A stretch of DNA of 64,000 bases from Lepas anatifera (Eukaryota > Arthropoda > Thecostraca > Lepadidae): NCBI GenBank assembly GCA_034440635.1, contig JAOTON010002098.1:434001-498000 (forward strand), written 5' to 3'. Under the pieces are notes generated by a model, which saw nothing but the letters and a program-made list of their open reading frames with translations, had not been told where the DNA came from and searched no databases. The first letter of the stretch is position 1. Each line of letters starts with the position of its first letter. Shown piece after piece: positions 32,140 to 44,880 of this stretch. Made by a program: the position numbers and the translations under genes.

Positions 32140-33391
32140 TTTCCTTTTATTTTATATTTTGCTGCCAGTAGGACATTCAGTAATCGCCGCTGAACTTACT
32201 ATGCGGGTTCGTCCTGCTTATGGTGGAAAGTGAACATGGGCAATCCAAAAAGCTTTTACTGACCTTCATTTGTCGTTTTGAAACAGAAAATTCCGCTAGG
32301 TTGTCGCTGATGAAAGCGTCTTACTGGCTCTCTGTATCAAAATAAATATCCATGTCTCTTAAAATGCTTAAGGCTGGATTTCACTTTAATAGGGCTAGAC
32401 GAAAAACCGGTGCCCATAAAAAATGTTGGGATCTTGTTTTTATATAAGAAAATAAGATGACGTCATGCACTGTTAATTAAAAAACTTTCCTTCTTTCATA
32501 TCAACATGAATGCAGTTTTTGGGAGGGGGCAGCTCTGAACATATTGCTTACGAAGGGGAGTCAAAAGGTTTAAACTTTGATAGAATAGAAGCCTAAAGAC
32601 TGCAAGCACTAATAGAACTGCGTCGGCTAAGAAATAAATCTCGTATGTTTTATGACCGCATCCCTACCTAATTTCACCAAACTTGATTTTATATTAAGCG
32701 TCTTAGGCTTGAAATGGTAGATTGCTTTAGCGAGATGCATTTTATTTTTATTGGTTTGAGAATGAAAATGATTAAACCTAAATCAAGTTTTCAGCTCCAA
32801 CACTGACCTCCACAACACCTCTGGAGAGAAAAAACATTTTTTGATGTGTTTGACTATGGTGTTTTGTAAAATGTTTTTCAATTAATTTTCACCTATAAAC
32901 ACAATATATTGTGTACATGCATTATTGTAGGATCATACTGCAATTGCAGCTCATAATGATGTCAAAACTCGATATTAAAGCGGAAATTTAGCCACTAGTT
33001 TGTAACGTTCTACCTATGAGTGCAAAAAAATGTTAACAGCCTTTTATGATTTTGGTAGTTTCTAGGCTAAATAACATAAATATAGCAAATGAAGTCATTA
33101 TAACGTAATTAGTATTCTAAAACATCGATGCGGTATGTAAATCTGTAGTTTCATCCTTAGACATTTGCATAGGCAGTTTATACTACGACATCTATGCAGA
33201 TGCCCACACTGTTAAAAGAAAGAAGCCTTAGGTCGTGGGATAGAAGACCATGCATTATGACGTTACATTGCTTGGTTTTCTTGCTTAACTGGATCAAATA
33301 ACCTTCGAGAGCTTACGCTTAAGCTGGATTGAAAAAAATGCTAAAGCAAGGTAGGGTCTGGTCAAAGATTTTGAAGGAAAGGTGTGCTCCA
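32140..33391. other. No gene or element recognised
   Basis: AT-rich unique-looking sequence without supported ORFs. Confidence 0.4.
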
Positions 33392-33395
33392 TTAA

Positions 33396-34207
33396 CCCGC
33401 GCCCCACCGGGGGTATGGTGCTACCTTCGCCCCATCCGGGCTATCGATGGCCCTCCTCTAACTCCGAAAATATGGGGGCTAGCGCAAATCTGCAAAGTGC
33501 ATCAGAAAGCTCGCGTGAATTCAGTAAGAAATTACTTCACATGTTTAAGCGCTCAGGTCAATAGTTGACCTTCAGAGGTCAAGTTAGGTCAACATAGGCT
33601 ATTTTCACTCAAATATGCAATGCTTCAGCAAACTCTGCATAACTCTTATGCCATTAGAGCCATTGGAATATGGTAACGTACATTTGATAGGAAAATACTA
33701 GACTTATTTCTGCTATGTGAAACGTAATGACCCCCGCCAGTGGTTTGAGCTCCATAGGTCACCTCGTGACCTAATATGACCTGAGGTCACGAAAGGTCAG
33801 AAAGTGAGCTTGTCGTATATCAAATGAAAGCCAGTGACGAGACATACACGATGATGTTTGATTCAGCGCTCTAGCTTGATTGGGTCAAAAGTAATTGTCA
33901 AAGTACTGTTTTTGACCCCTGGTGACCTTGGATGACCTCGGAAAGGTTAAAGGGAAAATATGGCCTTTGGGATCCGTGAAAGGGTATCCAAGAACGTTTT
34001 TTCTGAGCAAGCCGAGCACTTGCAATCGGTTTTGTGACTTTTAGATCAATAAGACAGCTTCCCCATGCTTTTTCAATGGGGCAGGTCACCTCGTGACCTG
34101 ACCTCAGGTCACGAAATCGAAAATCTCGGATATACACCTTGTAGACCCTGGAGGGGTCATGGAGTGTAGGAAGTTTCAAATCGATCGACTAAGAAATGTA
34201 GCACTTA
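33396..34207. mobile_element. AGGTCA-rich TTAA element, copy 2, 3'-truncated
   Basis: Left end CCCGCGCCCCACCGGGGGTA next to TTAA (33392-33395). It aligns with copy 1 until about 34207, where hAT-type sequence begins. It contains AGGTCACCTCGTGACC and TGACCTCAGGTCA arrangements at 34083-34112. Confidence 0.82.
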
Positions 34208-34298
34208 TAGCAGTGACGGATCTAGGATTTCGTTAAGGGGGGCCCAGGCTCGAGGGGCGCCGAACCTGGGGCGCACCGAACCTGAGGGGCGCCAATTT
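34208..34298. mobile_element. hAT MITE left-end remnant
   Basis: CAGTGACGGATCTAGGATTT followed by a G/C-rich GGGGCGCC run resembles the start of the other CAGTGGCGGATC elements. The matching right end was not found; the next hAT element starts directly after it. Confidence 0.5.
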
Positions 34299-34685
34299 CA
34301 GTGGCGGATCTAGCCGGTGGGTTTGGGAGGAGCAATCTAAAGTCGAAAAGCAAAAAAAAACGTCACGCAGTAAGAAGCTTCGCTACCAATATCACTTGCC
34401 GGTAGAATTATGGGTATTTGAGGAGAATGGCAAAAAAAACGGGGTTTAACTATGAGCTCGAGATACTACTTCCTATCCAAGGCCCAATATTTACACTGAA
34501 TTTAGCAGGTTCTGTTTGAAGTTGAGAATTGAAACACCAAAATCTTGCTTATAAGCTAAACAGGAAGGAGTAGGGGAAAAAGGAGGTCGATGGCTTTGGG
34601 GCCAAAAACATAGCTTTGCCTCGAGCTTTTCCGTTTGGGGCGGGGGGGTGGCAAATGCCTTTTTGCCCCCCTGGATCCACCACTG
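34299..34685. mobile_element. hAT-type MITE, 387 bp
   Basis: Ends CAGTGGCGGATCTAGCC and CTGGATCCACCACTG, with perfect 8-bp target duplications GCCAATTT at 34291-34298 and 34686-34693. No coding sequence. The following 34694-35019 shows nothing recognised. Confidence 0.92.
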
Positions 34686-35019
34686 GCCAATTTACCATCC
34701 GAAAGGCGGCCAGTGTCAATGAAAAAACGCGTTTACAAAAGGGATTTGTAAATGCTTATTTTCATTAAAGCTTCCTCCTAGTGAGGACATGTTCACGTTT
34801 ACCATCAAACATATTTCGGGCCAGCTAACGACTGGTACCTTGGTAGAAAATGCTGAAAGCACCCACTGGCACAAAGTGAAGCACGATGAGCAAATAATAC
34901 AGTTATCTTCGGTCATGACGGAAACTGAGGCGTCGTATCCACCACCTCCTCTTATCACAGTTGTCTTGGCTAACGGCTCCATACTGAAATACCCGATTGA
35001 CGCTAACCTGAGCCTCAGC

Positions 35020-35745
35020 GGGCCTCTGCGGGCCTGGGTTCCTGAGTTTTTGGTGACTTCCCTGAGTTTATATCGAGTCCCCTCAGCTGATCTGGGACCG
35101 CTTTAGAACCAGACCCTCACACTGAACTTGAAACCTATATGTCGCCGCTGAAGCCTATTGAGCTTTTCGGGCCCCTTTATTGGTATAGGGCCCCCTCAAC
35201 AGGTCCTGGGCCCTCTGAGCTAAAAGCTGGAGCTCTGAGCTCTGAGCCCCAAGCTGGATTCGTGTCCCTTAAGCTGGTCAGGGTCCCCTGGGTTGGTATC
35301 GTTTTGGTTTAACTGATATAGGTCCCTTCAGCTTGTTTGGGGCCCGTTGTGCGTATCTGGGCACTAGTTCGTCGAGGCACCCAGCTTGTCTGGCCCTATT
35401 ACTTTTATGGGCCTCCTGAGCTGCTGCAGGGTCCCCTCAGAGTGTCTGGGCCCCATGAGTTGAAAATTGGACCCCTGGGTTACTTTTGGGTCTCTGAGCT
35501 TATTTAGAAACCGTTTAAATAGGTAGGCACCCCACGCTGGTCTTGAGAACCCTGTGTTGGCACTGAGGTCCAATGAGCTCGTCGGGGGCACAGCAGCTGA
35601 TTTGGGAGACCCAAAAACCTTCCTACCAGATTCCACCCACGCCAGATTTCCTGACTCCTTGAGACGAGCCATTGGAGATTTATCCCGCGACCAGCTCTGG
35701 GGTCCCTCCCCGAGACAAAGCTTACAACATACCTCTTCACAAGCC
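35020..35745. repeat. Degenerate GGGCCCC-rich minisatellite
   Basis: Irregular tandem units of TGAGCTGATCTGGGxCCCCT type, about 25-30 bp. ORFs across it in three frames are repeat artefacts. Confidence 0.8.
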
Positions 35746-35879
35746 CAATAGCAGGACAACTTTAATCATTTTCCCCAAAAGCACAGGGATACATGCGGAA
35801 TAAAACTATTCAATATGCGTATTTATCGGCTTGTTATCACAATCAAAACATATCCGTATTAAAATGAAGCCTCTATCGC

Positions 35880-38110
35880 CATTTCCTGCGAAATCATTAG
35901 CACTCGCCCCTGTGGGCCTCTGAGCCACCTTCGACTTCGACTAGGGGAAATGTTCGAACACCCCCTTTGAACTCGGCTCCTATGCGCGACAGCAAAAACA
36001 CGCAAAGACTGGTGGATAGCTTAAAGAAATTCATAAAGAAGCTACATTGGTCACTTTTTGGCTCAGGTCAATATTGAGAACATGACAGGCCAAAGAAGGT
36101 GGTACGTTAGAGAACAGTTTCTGGGCTCTAGCGTCTGACAGAGTTAAGCTAGAATCATTTTTAGGCACAATTCGCTTCCTCTCGTTACCGCAAATCATCA
36201 AATAATGTATAATATGACTATACTAGCCCTTGCCCCGGTGGCGGGTACGAGCCACCTTCGCCCTGGTGGGGGGGCGCTAAAAAAGACCCCCAAGATCTCA
36301 AAAACTAAGAGAGCTAGAAAAAAACGCAAAACAGCAATCGAAAGCTCTTCAAAAATGATATCGAAAATACTTCTGTCATTTTTCTTGTCAGGTCAATATC
36401 GAGGTCACCAGAGGTCAAAATAGGACGAAATCGCTAATATAAGGTGTACTAAGAAAACCTCATATATCTCAGAAGCTATGATAGCTAGAAACATTATTCT
36501 TACCCCATTCGAAAGCTCTTGAGATGCTCTTTCATTACAGTGGCATTCATTTTCGTGTCAGATCAAAGCCTAGGGAGCTACAGGTCACTGAATATTGGGC
36601 ATATTCTTGGGAATGTCCATACTATCCATGCATAAGAGCGTTTACTTTTTCGCTAACAGCTTCCAAACTAAAAAAGATACAGCCATAGTTAATGCACCAT
36701 TGCAATCCTCTCGTCCATACAAATCGAATGATATATGATATTTCTATGCCAGGTCAAATTTAAGAATTTGACCTGACCCAGGTCAACGGTCTGACCCAAC
36801 TTGACCTGGTATAGTCATGATGTATATCATTTGACTTGCAGTGACTAAACAAACACTTTGGTGACAAAATAAAAGTTCTATCTTAGTTTATTTAAAATTT
36901 ATAGAGTAAAACACCAAAAATGTTTTTTGACCTAAGGTGACCTTTTTAAAGGTCACAAGTCAAAATGTTCAGCATCAACTTCAGAAATGGACTAAGAACA
37001 GGTCGTAACCGATGTTTGAAGTTGATTCCATCCATACTTACTGAGAAAAGCTCATTTCGTGATCTTCCCCATGCATTTACAATGGGGAGGTCATGCTCTG
37101 CACATGACCTTAGGTCACCAATATCAAAAATCCCGGAACATATGTTGTAGCTCCTGGTGAGTCCAATATGTGGTATGAGTTTGAACTTGATCGATTAACC
37201 CTTCTTTTAGTTATGCGATCCTAAGCATTTTTGAGGGGAGGTCACTTCACCTGGCCTGGTGACCTGACCTGATATGACCTTGAGCTGAAATTTTCAGGAA
37301 AGATGTAAAAAAGATGAAGGAACAGCTAGACCAAGTTTGGCGGCGCTGCGCGCCGCCGTTTTTTGGTCGCTTCGGAAAAACCCGAGGGGATCTAAAAAGA
37401 CCCCCACCCGCGGCGAAGGCTAGGTCAATGCATAAAAATGACCTGACCTAAGGCTAGGTGAAAATCACCATCTAGTCTTGCATAGTCAATATGCATATCT
37501 AATCAACTCACAATAGCCATAAAAATGGAATCAAAACACGAGTTTTATCAACATTTCCTGCAACGCAATTGACTCAAGTCTTCAAACCTGCTTAGGAAGC
37601 CCCAAATGAACTCTGTGGTAACATGTCTAAACTTGCAATATGAACCGACAAAGAGGCCTAGGATACTATGATTTGGGGAATCCGAAGGTATTCCAAGCGG
37701 TGTCTACAGACATAGAGCAATGTTTCGGCAAATTTCTGTTTTCCCCATGCATTTTCAATGGAGAGGTCATGATTTGTACCTATCCCTAGGTCATCGATGG
37801 GAAATCCCGGAATAAATTTATTAGTACTTTTTGGGCCAATTATATGGTACAAGTTTGAATTCGATTGATTCACCCTTTTCTTACTTGCGCCAACTTAAAC
37901 ATTTTCGGAGATGAGGTCACTTTACCTACACTGGTGGCCTGACCTGAGATGACGCAACCTTAAAATTTCAGGGAAAGTTGCAGAGTTGATCGATGATAAG
38001 GTGTGACAAGCACTGTGTCGCTTCGCGCCGACGTTTTTTCGTGCCACCGGAAGACCTCGAGCGAGTGTTCAAGCACCTCCCAAACGGCCCGAGGGTTAAT
38101 ATAAGTCTCA
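35880..38110. repeat. Cluster of AGGTCA-rich repeats with GGTGGGG ends
   Basis: Several diverged blocks: 35905-36210 (inverse of 21760-22090), 36215-37430 and 37430-38100. They have conserved pieces such as GAGGTCATGCTCTGCACATG-like lines repeated at 37080 and 37755, GGCGGCGCTGCGCGCCGCCG hairpins, and GACCTGACCT pairs. No gene. Confidence 0.6.
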
Positions 38111-38144
38111 AAACCTGCTGAGCACGCTCGGTGGAGCGGGGTCC

Positions 38145-38620
38145 GGCGTTAACGCACGGTGGAGAGGGCCCGAAAGTGCCCCCTCTCCGCTGAGATCGCG
38201 GAAACAAAGATGGGTAGAAAACGCGCGCTCGGGGTTTGTGTAGGCGTTAACGACCTACATGATAACACAATTTCATTGATCTACCTCAATATTTTGAGCG
38301 TCAAACGGGGTCATAAAGGTCAAAGTCGGGCCGTATTGACGACATATCGGGAAATGCCGTGATTATGCGGGAACAGAGCGCGAATACTCTAGAACAGGGC
38401 TGAGGCCAAAAGGGAAGGCTCTAAACAATGTCTCTGAAATTTTGGGGTCAAGGTCCTTCAAGGTCATTGACCCATTACGTCACAGCCCAACATATTATGC
38501 CTAATTTACGCTGTAACTAGCGCTCTGCACAACCTTACCAATGACCTTTGATCAAGCCTTGATCACCAAGGCCAGTGACATTTAAACTTGACCTGTGACC
38601 TTGATATAAACACTGTATAA
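38145..38620. repeat. Dispersed repeat shared with 3380-3860
   Basis: See the 3380-3860 entry; begins near GTTAACGCACGGTGGAGAGG and contains AAGGTCCTTCAAGGTCATTG. Confidence 0.5.
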
Positions 38621-38689
38621 CCTTTACTTTGGTGTAATAACATACATCATAATAGGTAGCTTTATGCAACGTAATTTAGGGGCTGTCCA

Positions 38690-41280
38690 GGAGTACCTGT
38701 GCTCATCAGGGACACCTATGCTCTCTGGAGGGGCCTTTACTTCGATGCGGCACGTGTGACACCTAGGGGCGCTTTTGCCCCCAAATGGACGCAACCTAGC
38801 TATTAAGGGGCATCTTTGCTGTTCCGGGGGGGGCCTTTGATACCCAGTGCCCAAGAGGCGCTCTTTCTTATGCAGGTTCACCTTGGTATTGAGGGGCGTA
38901 TTTTCATTCAGGGTAACCTATACTACCCAGTGGCGCCTACCCTATGCAAGGGGCGCTTAGGTTATCCAGGGGGCGGCAATTTACTATCCATAGGGCACCC
39001 TTATGCTCTCCATGGGCACCTTATTCAGAGGGTGCCTCTGATATTCAGGGGCGCTTTTCCTATCAGCAGGGTACCTGTGCCATCTTGTAGCTGTTCTTAT
39101 CAAGGGACGCTGCTGTTATTCAGGAACACCTACACTACTGTCGAGGGTCGCCTTTGCTACCCAGAGGCGCCTTTACTTCTTAGGAATTTTGGCGCCCGTG
39201 CTTTAAGGAGTGGTTTGGCATCGACTGATTGCTCTATTGTTGGGCTTAGGTGCGCGTGCACCTTGAGGTCATGTAGCGCCCATATTGTTGCTAAGGAACG
39301 CTTATGCTATCAAAGGGCGCCTTTACTATCCAGGGCCGCTGTTTTATTCAAGGCAGTCTGTTCTATCCACGGGCATCTGATATTTCGGGGTGGTGCCTAG
39401 GTTATTCAGGAGGTGATTTTATCTCCACAGGGGCGCTCTATTGCATTCCAGGGGCGCCTTATTCGGAGGCGCCTTTACTGCCCAGGGGTGTCTTTCTATC
39501 CAGGGGCGCATATGCTGTCTAGGTGTATTTTGCAATCACAGACATGATTGAAATACATGCCCCTACGTTATCTTGGGGTGCTTTTGTCTCCGGTGAGGCG
39601 CTATTTTTTCTTTTCCGGACCCCAGTTTATCCAAGGGCGCCTATGCTGTTCAGAGAACCTTTGTTGTCTAGGGTTGCCTTGGCTGTTCAGGGGCGCCATT
39701 GTTACCCAAAGGGCGCATTTTACTTTCCTGGAGTGCCTATTTTCATCTAAGGGGCGCATATGCTATATTGAAGCGCCTTTGCTAACATGGGGCGCAATTT
39801 TCTATCCAGGGGCGCCTTTTCACTAGAGGGGGCGCCTCTGCAATCCAGGAGGAGCCTAAAATAGATGGAAAATAAAAATGCTGAAATAAGGCGCCCAAAC
39901 AATGAAATAAGGTGCCTAGTTATCAGGAAGAGGCGCTCATCTGCTGAGCGGGGAGGACTGCTGGTTGGTGAGGGCAGTGTTCTCGGAAGTGGGGGCGCAC
40001 AAACTGAAAAAGGCACCCGGTTGCAGCGATGGAGCACTAAGCCTTCAGTTAGAGGTTAAAGAAATGTGGTTAAAGGCAGTCCATGCTCAAATTGAGCGCT
40101 TGAGCACTGTATCAGAGCGCCCGACTGTCGGACGGGTGTGCCAAACCATAGACAGTAGGGCAGCTGAAGATGGAAAGGGACACCTATGATATCCTGGGGG
40201 CGCCTGTACGCTCAGGTGAGGCGCTTGTTTTCTTTCTCAGGCGCCTAGTTTATCCATGGGCGCCTGTGCTGTCCAGATCATCTATTTCAAGAAGGGTTAA
40301 CTTTGCTGTCCAGGGGCGCCTTTGCTATCCAAGGGCGCATATGATATATGTAGGGCGCTTTATGCAGAGGGCGCCTAGGCTGTCCAAGGGCGCCGTCCTA
40401 ACCAATGGCCGCCTTTTACTTTCCTGAAGTGCCTATTTCTATGTAAGGGGCGCATATATTATCTAGGAGCGCCCTTTATATACGTAGACGCCTTTCTGTC
40501 CAGGGGCGGTTTTGCTTTTGAGCGGCGTTGCTCCAATCCAGGGTAGCTGAAGATGGATAAGGGACATCTATGTTATAGAGGGGGAGCCTATACTTCCCAA
40601 TGGGGCGCTCATTTTCCTTCTCAGGCACCTAGTTTATCCAGGGGACGCCTAGGCCATCCAAAGGCGCCTTTCCTATGGAAGCGGGGCCTTCCTAGGGGCA
40701 CCTTTGTTATCCAGGGGCACCTTTCCTGTCCAAAGCACTTGTGTTATCCAGGGTTGTCTTTGCTGTCCAGCGGCGCCTTTGCTATCCAAAAGTGCATATG
40801 ATATCCGTAGGGCGCTTTATCCAGTAGGCGCCTAGACTATCAAAGGGCGCCTTTTCTATCCAAGGGTTGCATTTATTTTCCTGAAGTGCCTATTTCTATC
40901 CAAGGGGCTCCTATGCTGTCCAGGGCACCTATGTTACCCAGATTTGCCTTTGCTGTCCAGGGGCGCCTGTGCTATCTAAGGGCACCTTTCCTAACCAAGG
41001 AGCGTATTTTGATTTCCTGGAGCGCCTATTTCTATCTAAGGGGCGCATATGTTATCTAAGAGCGCCTTTGATACCCGGAGGCGGCTTTTTGTCCAGGGGC
41101 ACCTTTGCTCTTGAGGGGCACTGCTCCAATCCAGTGCAGCTGAAGATGGATAATGGACATCTATGTTATACAGGGGGAGCCTGTACTTCCAGTGGGGCGC
41201 TCGTTTTTCTTCTCGGGCACCTAGATTATCCAGGGGGCGCCTAGGCTATCCAAAGGCGCCTTTACTATTGAAGAGGTGCT
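38690..41280. repeat. Large degenerate minisatellite, ~2.6 kb, GGGGCGCCTTTGCTATCCAG
   Basis: About a hundred imperfect 22-27 bp units built on GGGGCGCCTTTGCTATCCAG. Higher-order duplication: the block starting GCTGAAGATGGAWARGGACA occurs at 40161, 40547 and 41140, the last two about 593 bp apart. A non-repeat island lies at 39860-40170. The many ORFs are in-frame repeat translations. Confidence 0.93.
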
Positions 41281-41948
41281 AGTGAGCATAAGAGCATTAG
41301 TAGCACTGAAGAGCACAATAAGCTTCTGGAATGACCTATTTAGGTTCATCAACGAAATAATTATCCCTGAGCGGCCTGTATGCAACACGAGCAATATTAT
41401 ATTTGGCAGCGCTACTTATAAACCAGCAATAAATTCAATCATCATATTAGCCAAACATAATATTCATACTTGCAAAAAAAAGTATAAAACAATTTTTTTC
41501 CAACACGTAAGGCATTTTAAAAGGATTTACGAGGTGGAAGTACTTGCCGCTTCCGGGAGTGAAACTAAGATGATAAAAGCCATCATCATGTATTTCTCAC
41601 ACTTCCACACAAATGGGGTGGCTTTTAAAGTGTCGTCGCAATGAGTATGAAGTGATTATAAACTATGAAAGGAGATGGTAAGGATGAGGAAAAGTGAGGA
41701 TCAAGAGATGGGATTCGGCCAGTCACAATTCTGTGATTTTGTAGCAATCCTCCCTACTCCAGACATATGAATATTAGGCACAAAAATATTGGGCACAAAG
41801 AAAAGTGATGGGTGGAATGGCTCATCATTGCATTGAATAGATAAGGTAAGTGCGTCAAATGCAGATGGAAGTGCAGCTAGCTTGCAGCACCGGGGGGGCT
41901 CCAACAGCAGCCCCCCGATACGTAGTTCAGGATCCGGCACTGTGTCGC

Positions 41949-42126
41949 CAGGGCATGGGCGGACGCAGGGGGGCATTCCGGCCATGACCCCCCAAAGCGC
42001 TGGAGGAGGGCCGAACTATCTTTTGTGTTTACACTAGGTCTGTAGAGCAACAAAATATTCGCTCCCCCAGGAGGAGGGGCAGACATGGGTTTGCCTCCCC
42101 TAAACTCGGGTCTGCATCCGCCCCTG
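41949..42126 (-). mobile_element. hAT-type MITE, related to 62224-62547
   Basis: GGGCGGACGCAGGGGGGCAT to CTGCATCCGCCCCTG matches the 62.2-kb copy in opposite orientation, including AGCGCTGGAGGAGGGCC and TTACACTAGGTCTG. Target duplication is not clear here. The remaining 41281-42350 holds no gene. Confidence 0.7.
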
Positions 42127-42351
42127 AACCAGAGAAAAGTGAGACCGGCTTAGAGGGGTTTAGAGCGGCTTAGAGGGGTTCTTTAGGGTTTGGGTAAGCA
42201 TAGTATGCAGCATACGAGGTCGGGATAAAATGAGGCCAGCCGTGATGCACGTGATCTGAGAGAATTTATGAACTAAGAAAGCTGCATAACGTGTGCATTT
42301 GACCATTTGACCGATCCGAAATGTGTGTGCGTAAGCGTGGATTTGTAATTT

Positions 42352-42527
<176 letters not shown>

Positions 42528-42728
42528 AGATGGCTGGTAAAACAATAAAAAGTGTGATATGATGTAGGTCAACCATTATCATCATATGCTAGCAAGATGT
42601 TACTGTATGAGCTTAGTGATATTTCGTGCTTCGAATGAGGCGGCACTTGTTGCACGAATAAGGCTTGCATATTGAATAGCATGCAGCCTTTGCCAGTCTG
42701 TTGGCTGTGTGCCTGCTTAACTAACCTG

Positions 42729-42729
<1 letters not shown>

Positions 42730-42825
<96 letters not shown>

Positions 42826-42829
42826 CATA
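42730..42829. repeat. (TA)n microsatellite
   Basis: About 100 bp of TA with a few TG/TAC interruptions. Confidence 0.98.
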
Positions 42830-43239
42830 CATGAAATCCGAAAAAAACTGGATCAAATAACACCACCAAGCATGAAACCATCAAGGAGCCTTGCATGGGG
42901 AGGAGGAAAATAAACCGTGGCTTGTATGAATTTTAGTGATATTTGTTACGTAGTTTATTTAATCTTAATGGCGTCATTAATAATACAAACAGCACCATTG
43001 AGAAACATTCACAGCTTGAAACTACTTACCGTCTTTCTCTTCTCGCTGAATATGACAGGAGGGCGAGAACATAAAGATGGACCCTTGAATTTGAGATTGT
43101 ATGTTACAAGTATGTTTGTGAAGTAATTTGGTAAGCGTAGAACCTGCATATAGCTCCTGATAAATACCTTTCCTAATTTAGCGACTAATTTTGACGGTGT
43201 AGGCCATTTTAGGCTATCTGGCCAATACATGTCTATAAA

Positions 43240-43490
43240 TTTACTTATACGGAAAAATTGTAAAAAAATCTGAATGCATTTTACACCAATTATCATTAAT
43301 GCTGTCACAAAAATTTGATTTGGGCTAAAGTAAATTGATCGGGAATTATCTATATAATTCCCGATAATATAATCATACCGAAAAAATTGTACAAAAATAT
43401 GAATGCATTTTACACCAATTATCATTAATGCTGTCACAAAAATTTGATTTGGGTTAAATTAAATTGATCGGGAATTGTCTATATTTCAAA
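43240..43490. repeat. 129-bp tandem duplication with a 12-bp perfect palindrome
   Basis: TGAATGCATTTTACACC recurs at 43271 and 43400. Between the copies ATCGGGAATTAT and its complement (43338-43365) form a stem with loop CTAT. The wider 42830-44229 shows no gene. Confidence 0.85.
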
Positions 43491-44229
43491 ATTGTTGTGA
43501 ATATGTCACTATCTGTTACCCATATATTTGACAAAGATAAGAAACTGTAAGTTTTAACGAGGTTTAACTCTATGCTGTAACTATGACGCTATTTGACCAA
43601 AAAATTGTCTGGTTTTCTTAAGAGTACTAAGCAATCATTTCTTGAGAGGTAATGCAAGTTTTGTTTCGTTATCTACAAATACTAGAAACATAAACTTAAA
43701 AGCGCGAAGGGGGACAAAATCCCCCTTTTACACTCTACAAGTCAATGAGCCAAAACGGAATGGCCATACAACATGAATGACCCGTTTTTGCTTCAAGAAA
43801 GCAGAATCAAAGATGGGGGATTGATTTTACCAATGCAAAACAATGAATTATCTGCCAACCCGCCTCCTGTCGCGACGCACTCGGTAGACATTTGTTATGC
43901 GCTCAAACTCTGAGCCGTCTCTCAGTAGCCCCCTTCCAGTAACGACTGTCCGATGTTCACTCCTCCCATTTGGAGGACTCCTACTTTCCAACCTCCCGTC
44001 AAGCTCCGACTAAAGAGACGGGTCGACAGGGCACTTACTCAGACCTTGAGTACTCTCCAAACGTGTCGGGCGAGAGGGCATATCTTTCCAGAAGCATTAG
44101 CATCCGCTAAGGCCACCATGTCGCCTATACTTACGTGACATGTGTTTTCTCCTTCTCTGGTGCAGTGGCAACATCCGCTGAAATTCTTCCCTAATGTACT
44201 CCCAAGCGTGAACGGCCACGTGCTGGATG

Positions 44230-44258
44230 TACATACATACATACATACATACATACAT
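44230..44258. repeat. (ACAT)n microsatellite
   Basis: Seven ACAT units. Confidence 0.95.
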
Positions 44259-44373
44259 CCGTCTTTGGTAGATAAGGCTTGTTCGCTGTGTCCTCTCGGA
44301 TTTTAGAGACAGCCTGCCACCCAGATGCCGGTTTGGTGTCGAGGCTAGTGCATCTCATAGCGACTCTCATGCT

Positions 44374-44880
44374 GCGTCTGAGCAGGCCCGCCTTGCCCGG
44401 CTTCTAATCCGGTCCGCTTTGCCTTCATCTTCTAATCCGGTCCGCCTTATTTCTGGTGTCTAATCCGTTCCGCTTTGCCTTGGCTTCTAATCCGGTCTGA
44501 TTTTTCTCCGGCTTCTAATCCAGTCCGCTTTGCCTCCGGCTTCTAATCCAGTCCGTTTTGACTCTGGCTTCTAATCCGGTCTGCTTTATCTCTGGCTTCC
44601 AAGCCGGTCCGATTTTTCTCCGGCTTCTGATGAGACCCGCTTCGCCTTTGGCCTTTAATCCGGTCTGCCTCATCTCTGGCTGCTAATCCGGTCCGCCTTA
44701 CCTCCGGGTTCTGATCCGGTCCACCTTACCTCCGGGTTCTGATTCGGTCCGCTTCGCCTTACCTCCGGGTTCTGATCCGGTCCTCCTTGTCTCCGGCTTC
44801 TGACGAGGTCCGCCTTGTCTCTGGCTTCTGACGAGGTCCGCCTTGTCTCTGGCTTCTAACGAGGTCCGCCTTGCACAGTG
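44374..44880. repeat. Minisatellite, ~27 bp x about 18
   Basis: Tandem units of GGCTTCTAATCCGGTCCGCC plus TTGCCTC, more GC-rich and diverged to the right. The minus-strand ORF of 108 codons is its translation. 44881-45974 holds nothing recognised. Confidence 0.93.

Noticed and set aside
35364..35759. 131-codon minus-strand ORF
   Set aside because: Overlaps the degenerate GGGCCCC minisatellite, with competing ORFs in other frames and no domain.
37336..37365. GC hairpin followed by T run, like a bacterial terminator
   Set aside because: The window is eukaryotic and the hairpin is part of a dispersed repeat (similar GCGCGAAGCGC pieces at 21150, 38020 and 55935).
38624..41244. Many ORFs up to 194 codons
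   Set aside because: Translations of the GGGGCGCC minisatellite, open because the unit lacks stops in some frames.
41276..41644. 122-codon plus-strand ORF after the minisatellite
   Set aside because: Low-complexity, no recognised domain, no splice or start support.
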